Below, piece after piece: positions 57,584 to 64,000 of a stretch of 64,000 nt of DNA. Each line of letters opens with the position of its first letter. Position 1 is the first letter of the stretch. The position numbers and the translations under genes are program-made. This stretch comes from Litomosoides sigmodontis. Its lineage: Eukaryota > Nematoda > Chromadorea > Rhabditida > Onchocercidae. A model generated the notes under the pieces. That model did not search any database and was not told where the DNA came from. It saw only the letters and a list, made by a program, of their open reading frames with translations. The DNA lies in the NCBI GenBank assembly GCA_963070105.1, contig OY718808.1, positions 2,158,238 through 2,222,237 on the forward strand, written 5' to 3'.

Positions 57584-60500
57584 CTGAAACATTCAAGCAT
57601 AATCGTTTTTTTTTATGATGCAAAACCCTACTAAACAGTATAAAGATTAAGGTGTTGTAAAAAGGAAAAACAATTTTTTGTTTCTTTTGATCGAAACAAC
57701 GAATATGATGATTAATTATAAGTTCATTTAACTTGAATCAATTATAATCTGATCATCTCAGTAATTAATAGTTTTCGCTAATAGAATAAATTTAATCCTC
57801 ATCCGATCAGTGTAATTGAAATCAAAATTGAGCTAAATGATTATTAACTCATCGTTGTCATCACTTAGCTTAATTTTGAATTGAACTAAACTGATTAGTT
57901 ACCGATCAAAGTTATTCTATAAGCAAAAACTAGTAACCATTGATAGTTCAATATTCAAATTCCATATTTAAAAATTTGAAAATATTAAAGTCGAAATATA
58001 ATTGGGGGATTGATTTCCAGCAATAGCTTAACCACAACATTCTACCATCTGAGAATGAAAGCACTAATTACCAGGCCACCATTTATACTGCTCCTCAGTG
58101 GTTCGTCCTAGCCTAGCCAAATCCACTTTCCATCGCACGTCATTGCAAACCCTCCTCCTCTCACTAGCTTTATTTTTTTTAGTCAAATGTTTCCAGCGTT
58201 GCATTCACGCTGCGCGCTACAAGCAGTGAAATTGGCCGTGTTTTTATCTTTCAGCAATCAATCGGAAATTGTAACTGTAACTCAGTTTTGTCTACGTGAG
58301 TCTACGTAAGTCTACGTGAGCGTATTGTAGATGTAATAAATATTCTAAAATTTACTGTTTCCTATTTGCTGCATCCATTCTTCGTTCGATCATTGCTTAT
58401 CGTTTGACCTGTGAAAATTCGCTCGTTTCTTTAGTCTAAAATTTCCATTCCATTTTAATTTAATCCATTCCATTTTAATTTAACGTTTAAGAATTTGCAG
58501 GACGTCAGTTTTTGCATTTCACGGTATCATATTAATTATGAGGCAAATATTATCTTTCTTCATTAATACTTTAATTCAAATTTGAAGTTAGGTCATTTCT
58601 TAAGTCTAATTATTTTCGGAGACCTACATTCACCCACTCACTCACCCACACACTGTACGTTACGTTTTATAAAATTGCTCTTACGTGTATTACGTAAGAT
58701 CGTGTGTTAAGTTACATTTGTAAATAAATTGAAGAAATATTACAATTACAGAAATAAATCTCATCATTCCTTGCATTAAAATATCACTAATCTTATTGTC
58801 TTATCTATGCAACTACAGTATTTTCCTTTGGATCGTTCTTACTGATTGTTAACGCTTAGATCTGTGTCTCCGTGTAAATCTCCGTGTAATCCGTGTAAAA
58901 CTATTTCATATCTATCTTTTGTGAATGGAATGATTGCTCCGATAAATTATCTTTTCGTTTCTATTGCTTCTGGAGCTCTTCCATCATCCTTCATTCTTCA
59001 CTTTTCTTCTTCCAGTTTCGCCTAGGTAGATGGATAGGGGATAGTTGCTAGGCAGGTAGTAAACATTTTTCAAAGCTCATTTAGTGATGCACTTATTCAG
59101 TCGTCTCAAATTGTTACATCAAATGCATTAAATTAATGATCGAATCATTCTAATTAATCAATTTTCATTTCGAAATTTAAAATTTTCCATTCACATCAAT
59201 TCGCTGTATTATTGGAATAAATCATTTCCTAATAAATTGGACTATTTTAACAAATGGCTTTTAGCACATATGTCATTGTGGAAAAAAAAAATCTATCAGT
59301 GTCGCATATTGGTAGCGGATGTAATGAATTTTAATTTTTATCTATGCTAAAATTTCGAAGTAAAATTTGTCAATTCTTTCAAATTTTGAGCATGAAAATT
59401 TTGAATGTAAAAGCACCACCTCATTCATTTAATTTAAATACTTGAATGTGAAATGGAATTTCAAAAAAATGGCCTGTGTGCTTGAAAATTTAAATTAGGC
59501 ATTGAAATAAATGAGGGAAAATTCTCAAAGATCAATATCAATTCTTCCTCTCCCTCATCTCTTTCTGCAGAAGCAGTCATACTCATCAGTTAATGTCAAC
59601 GGTTATCACCAATGAAACGAAATCGAAATGTGCATTTTTGAAGTGGTGAAAAATTTGAAGAGAAAGTTCAGTTAGGGAGTGAGAGGGAGGTGGGGATAGG
59701 TGGGAGAGAAGGAGAAAAAAAAAGCTTGTTTGATGAAATAGCACAACAAATGTATGAGATGTGGATTTTTCAACATTTCTAAATTCAATTTCAAATTTAA
59801 TTCATCAAAGTTTATATTCTTTTGAAATGTCACATTTCGCTGCATTGAAATGACACATTTGACCGAAAATTGTTTCGTTTTGCAAAGAAAATAAGATGGA
59901 AAAGACCTCGAAAACATCCATAAAAATTTCAAAATTTTCACGCTGACAATTTTATGATTTTGCACGCAAAAGTTTTGTTTCGCAAAGTTTTTTCTCTCTC
60001 TCATCTTTTCTCGCTGAGAAAAAAGAAGTGAGCAAAATGATTTTTTTTTTGCGGAATCTTTTAGAAGTGAAATAGAAACAAATGGAAGGAACGGCTTGTT
60101 AGAATGTTTGAAATGTTGAAACTGTTGTTAACACATACAGACACACACACACACACACCACATACACACGTACACACACGTATACAACACTTGAAAGCAT
60201 CACCAACTTATTTACATCTGTGGATTGAGGTGTTACGTTCGATCACCTCAATTTGTATTTTCACTTCTAAATTTTACTACAAAGTCCGAAATTAAATGCC
60301 TGACTATTTTTGTTTTAGTACTTTCAAAAAATTAATGAAGATGAATTATTACGAAGCAAATTTCCTACTCATCCTCTTTCATATATTTCATTTTTTTTTT
60401 AAATAAATAATTTTTAAAAAAAGAAAAGTAGTGGGTGGTATTCATAATCATTTAAGACTAATAATTAATGTAACCATTCATTACTTTGAAACATAATCTC

Positions 60501-61007
60501 AATGATGGTTCAAGCAAAATTTCAATTTTTTTGAAATGACACATGACATTATGATGGAAGAATGTTTTGAGTGACTAGCAACTAATACAAAATTATCCAT
60601 TATTTGCAATTTTTATATCAAATTAACTAGTGAACATCATCATTGCTAGTAATAAATGGTATCTTCAGGGAATGAAAAATATCAGTTTTATTTTTTATGA
60701 TTGTTAGCAATGATAATCTTATCATTCATTAATATTGAAAAATTTTTTTTAAAAAAAAAAAGGCTTTTACATTTTATGTAAAAAATAGACTAAAAAGACG
60801 GTGTTGTGTGTTACAGAATTTTGCATGAATCATACATATTTTCTGCATCTAATGTTGTTGAAAATCAATTTTCAAAAATTTTAATTTTATTTTGTTTAAT
60901 TTGTTAGCGAAAATGTTTTGCATATTTTATTTTGCTTTTGTTTGTTTTTTTCCCTGATCAACCGTGCTAACTTTATGAAGTGATTTATTTTTGATAGTTT
61001 AATGTAC

Positions 61008-61008
<1 letters not shown>

Positions 61009-61105
<97 letters not shown>
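61009..61105. repeat. (TA)n microsatellite
   Basis: About 48 pure TA units. Confidence 0.98.
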
Positions 61106-62560
61106 GCTTCATGGTACTGAATTTAGAATTCGAATATTGTTCAGTTTGATGTATTATCAATTAAAAATCATTTTTATCTCACTAATTTATAATGAACAAA
61201 AACCATTAGTTAGAATCATTGAGTGAAATTGAAATTGTGAAACACTTAGAGAAGTGAATCAAATCACCGAGGCAAATATTTTTTAAAAAAAAAAAAGAAG
61301 TTTAAGAGTTCTGAAACAATTATATATCAATGTGAACACGCAAACGAAAATGGTGAAACGATTGTAGAAGTAGAAAATTCAAATTATATGTGAAATTAGG
61401 ATGAGGATATCGTTCATAAAAACTATTTCGTTGAAATGAATAAGCGCTGGTATTTTGCATTTGTATGAAATAAGGTAAAATGACAACACTGCTAATGGTT
61501 GATGAGAAAAAGAGGTTGAAGTGAGCACAGACATAGATAAAAATGTGACATTTGCGCCATTGACATTTGCGCCATTGCATGCATGCATGAAAATAAATTA
61601 GCAAAGAAGAGAACAGTGATAAATTATTTAAATTTTGAATTGAATGATATCAAGTAGTGCAGTTTATTTGAAATACGTAATGCAATGAAAGAATAAATTA
61701 AAAGTTATGTAAATTTAGGGTGCTGAACTTTGCGAATAATTTCGCTGAAAGAGAGAAGAAACAGGAAGGAACAATTGGTTATTTAATAAAAATGAACGAT
61801 CATCAAATTATAAAATCGTTAATTTCATTACAGCCTAGACGTGGAAAGTTTTTTTTTTGAAGTGTAAGATGGAAATGAAATTTCAACGATTTATCATTGC
61901 GTTATGGTTGCTTATTAGTTTTTTCTTTAACTAATTGCTTCTTCTAAAATTCAATAAACTCAATATTAAAATGCCTTTTTGCTAATACATTTTTGTTTGT
62001 ATTTCTCATTCACTGACTTCTGCAATTTTTTCTTTTCTGAAAATTTGATGAGAAAATGAATTTAACTTATTTTTGTATTGCTTGAATACAAATCTCACGG
62101 AGAATTTTAAATTCATTTTTATCATTTTTTATTATGTTATTGCTTGAAGAGTTGCATACTTTTTGTGAAATTTTTTTTACGAATTTCTAGCATTTTTGAA
62201 TAATTTTAACTCAAAATCGTAATAACATCAACTTTTTCAATAAATTCAAACTCATTTCATTCAAGTTTATTCATTTCAATGTCACTCAAATTCATTCAAA
62301 CAAAAAACAAAAATTCATTCAAAAAAAATTGAATTCCTAGCGCTCATTTTAATACATTCAACTTAAATGTTTAATCCTATGGAGTGCCTATTCGGTAAAT
62401 TTCTCAATTCAGTTAACAGTAACATCAATAACAAGTAAAAATAACAGGGGTACTGTAACCTCTAGTAAACAGCGTAACATAAATGATGTGGAAATGTTGG
62501 AAGACCTTGACATAAACTATCGTTAAAGGTTCGATGGAAAAGGTAAAAAAGAGGGGGAGG

Positions 62561-62565
<5 letters not shown>

Positions 62566-62591
<26 letters not shown>
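62566..62591. repeat. (GA)n microsatellite
   Basis: About 13 GA units. Confidence 0.93.
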
Positions 62592-62890
62592 TTGCCCTTA
62601 ACAATAATTGTTGTAGAGAATGAAATTGTTCTTAATTTTTATATTTAAATTGTATTGATTAAGTGATATCCTAAAGGAGAAATAGGAAGAAAAAGATGAC
62701 GAATGATTAGTCATTTATTTTCAACTTTGAAATTGCGTGATTGACATTTTTCTTTCTTGTTGAAAACAATTAGGTATAAACGTGTAAGTGTTGCATGCAC
62801 GTAAAAGTGAATAAGAAATGAAATTTCAATCGTAGACGAGAAATCACACTACTGGGTCACGTCACGAAAAATCATCCGTAGCTTCACTTT

Positions 62891-62912
62891 AGATCAGATC
62901 AGATCAGATCAG
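62891..62912. repeat. AGATC pentamer repeat
   Basis: Four consecutive AGATC units. The same GATCAG core occurs in the array at 63842-64000. Confidence 0.9.
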
Positions 62913-63841
62913 CATGCTTACTTTCTTTTTGCACCGAACATTGGCGTATCGTTTTCAGTTAGCCATATTTTCCGGAAAGTTTCCGGGTGATTAATTTTAA
63001 ATAATAAATTTAGATATATAAATATTAGTTAAGCAATAATTGCATGAATAAATATCTTTCAACAAATTTTACATTTTGTTTTTTCTTGCAAATTTCACAT
63101 GCATCAAAAAATATTTCAGATAATTCCCACCCCCCACCCCGCTCCCGCTCCTCAAAAAAAAAGTGGAATTATTATCACTCTCTTCTTTTTACTCCAAAAT
63201 ATTTTTTCTCATCTGCTCTTCGCCTTTAATTAGGGATAATAAATTGTTATTTTGAAATGATTTTAAAATTTTATAGAATAAATGTGATGAAATGTAAATT
63301 TTGCAGAAGAAAAAAAAAAGCAAAATAAAAGTAAAATTAAAAATAAGTAACAATTAAGTGACTCAAAAGATCTAAGTAGAGGAAGGACGGAGTGATATGA
63401 GTGAGTGAGTTCTGTTTGATTCATTAACCTAATTAATCGTCAAAATGTAAATTTTGCAAAGAGTGTATAAATTGAAAGTACAAATTAAACATGCAATGCT
63501 GACAAATGTTTTATGTCTTACTTCCATTTATTTATATTGAGAGGAAATGATCTCGTTTCCAGACTAATCAAAAATTAATGTTCGGTCGCTTTTTTGCCTT
63601 TTTTTTGTTATAAATGAGAAAAAAATTTTTTCGTTTCTTTTTTTTTTTGTTAAAATTTGCACGACAATAAACAGGTTGTGTGATCGCAGAAGGACCAAAG
63701 AAAAAAAGTGAAAGAAAAAAAAAAGCAGTGAAGAATAAAATTTTATCGCAATTTTGTGACAATTGTCGACAGAGCACGTAGTGTTTATAATAAATCGTAT
63801 TTTTGAACAAATAACACTTTGATATTTTTAATCAATAATTC

Positions 63842-64000
63842 ACATGCATATTCATTAGATCAGTACTGATCGAAGGTGTCCGGATATGAGTTAGATGAAT
63901 ACTGATAGGAGGTATTAAAGATATTCATTAGATCAGTACTGATAGGTGGTGTTAGGGGATGTGAATTAGATCAGTACTGATAGGTGGTGTTATTTGTTTG
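63842..64000. repeat. Tandem repeat array at window edge, about 39-bp unit
   Basis: Four imperfect copies of TTAGATCAGTACTGATAGGT followed by a GGTGTT-containing spacer. The core ATCAGTACTGAT is a perfect palindrome. The array is truncated by the window end. Confidence 0.9.

Larger units (their letters stand above)
57584..64000. other. Long non-coding stretch, 5' flank of egl-9
   Basis: About 6.4 kb in which I found no exon. It should contain the missing egl-9 first exon and promoter. It holds AT and GA microsatellites, short tandem GTCTACGTGA units (58290-58320), a GATCA repeat (62891-62912) and the repeat array at the right edge. Confidence 0.55.

Noticed and set aside
59672..60004. 110-residue minus frame
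   Set aside because: Low-complexity Phe/Lys-rich translation of AT-rich DNA, with no splice or family support.

Overview
This window is nuclear DNA of a nematode. It is AT-rich and its genes are split into short exons. Introns end in the nematode-type acceptor TTTTCAG or TTTTTAG, and several start codons sit just downstream of a lone acceptor, as expected for spliced-leader trans-splicing. A ground-like (hedgehog-related) domain gene is nematode-specific. A clade III (spirurid or filarial) worm is plausible, but I could not test this. All exon models were built by hand from reading frame, phase and splice signals.

Layout. 1-302: ATT microsatellite. 381-2850 (+): last exons of an unrecognised proline-rich protein. 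5945-7326 and 13529-14911: two arms of a near-identical 1.38 kb inverted repeat. Between the arms lie tRNA-Arg(ACG) (7695-7767, -) and a complete 12-exon gene for a Myb/SANT-like protein (8282-12382, +). 16292-17964 (-): PX-domain protein. 19167-22009 (-): complex I 49 kDa subunit (NDUFS2/gas-1 type), upstream of the PX gene on the same strand. 23735-23929: 39-bp tandem repeat. 25271-27507 (+): unrecognised basic protein. 29101-32396 (-): secreted ground-like protein. 35260-39680 (+): MFSD10-like major facilitator. 40345-40430 (-): decayed zinc-finger remnant. 41790-42381 (-): three-finger C2H2 gene. 44253-46913 (-): exons of an unrecognised gene. 50204-57583 (-): EGL-9/PHD-type HIF prolyl hydroxylase with an N-terminal MYND finger; its first exon was not found. 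The rest, including nearly all of 57.6-64 kb, is non-coding AT-rich DNA with microsatellites and minisatellites.

The genes do not form one pathway. They are ordinary nematode housekeeping genes (respiratory chain, oxygen sensing, transport, trafficking) mixed with nematode-specific ones. The strongest unusual features are the 99.6 % identical inverted repeat around a gene and a tRNA, the very long ground-like protein, the dead zinc-finger copy beside a live one, and two in-frame minisatellites. I found no clear sign of a previously undescribed multi-gene system.
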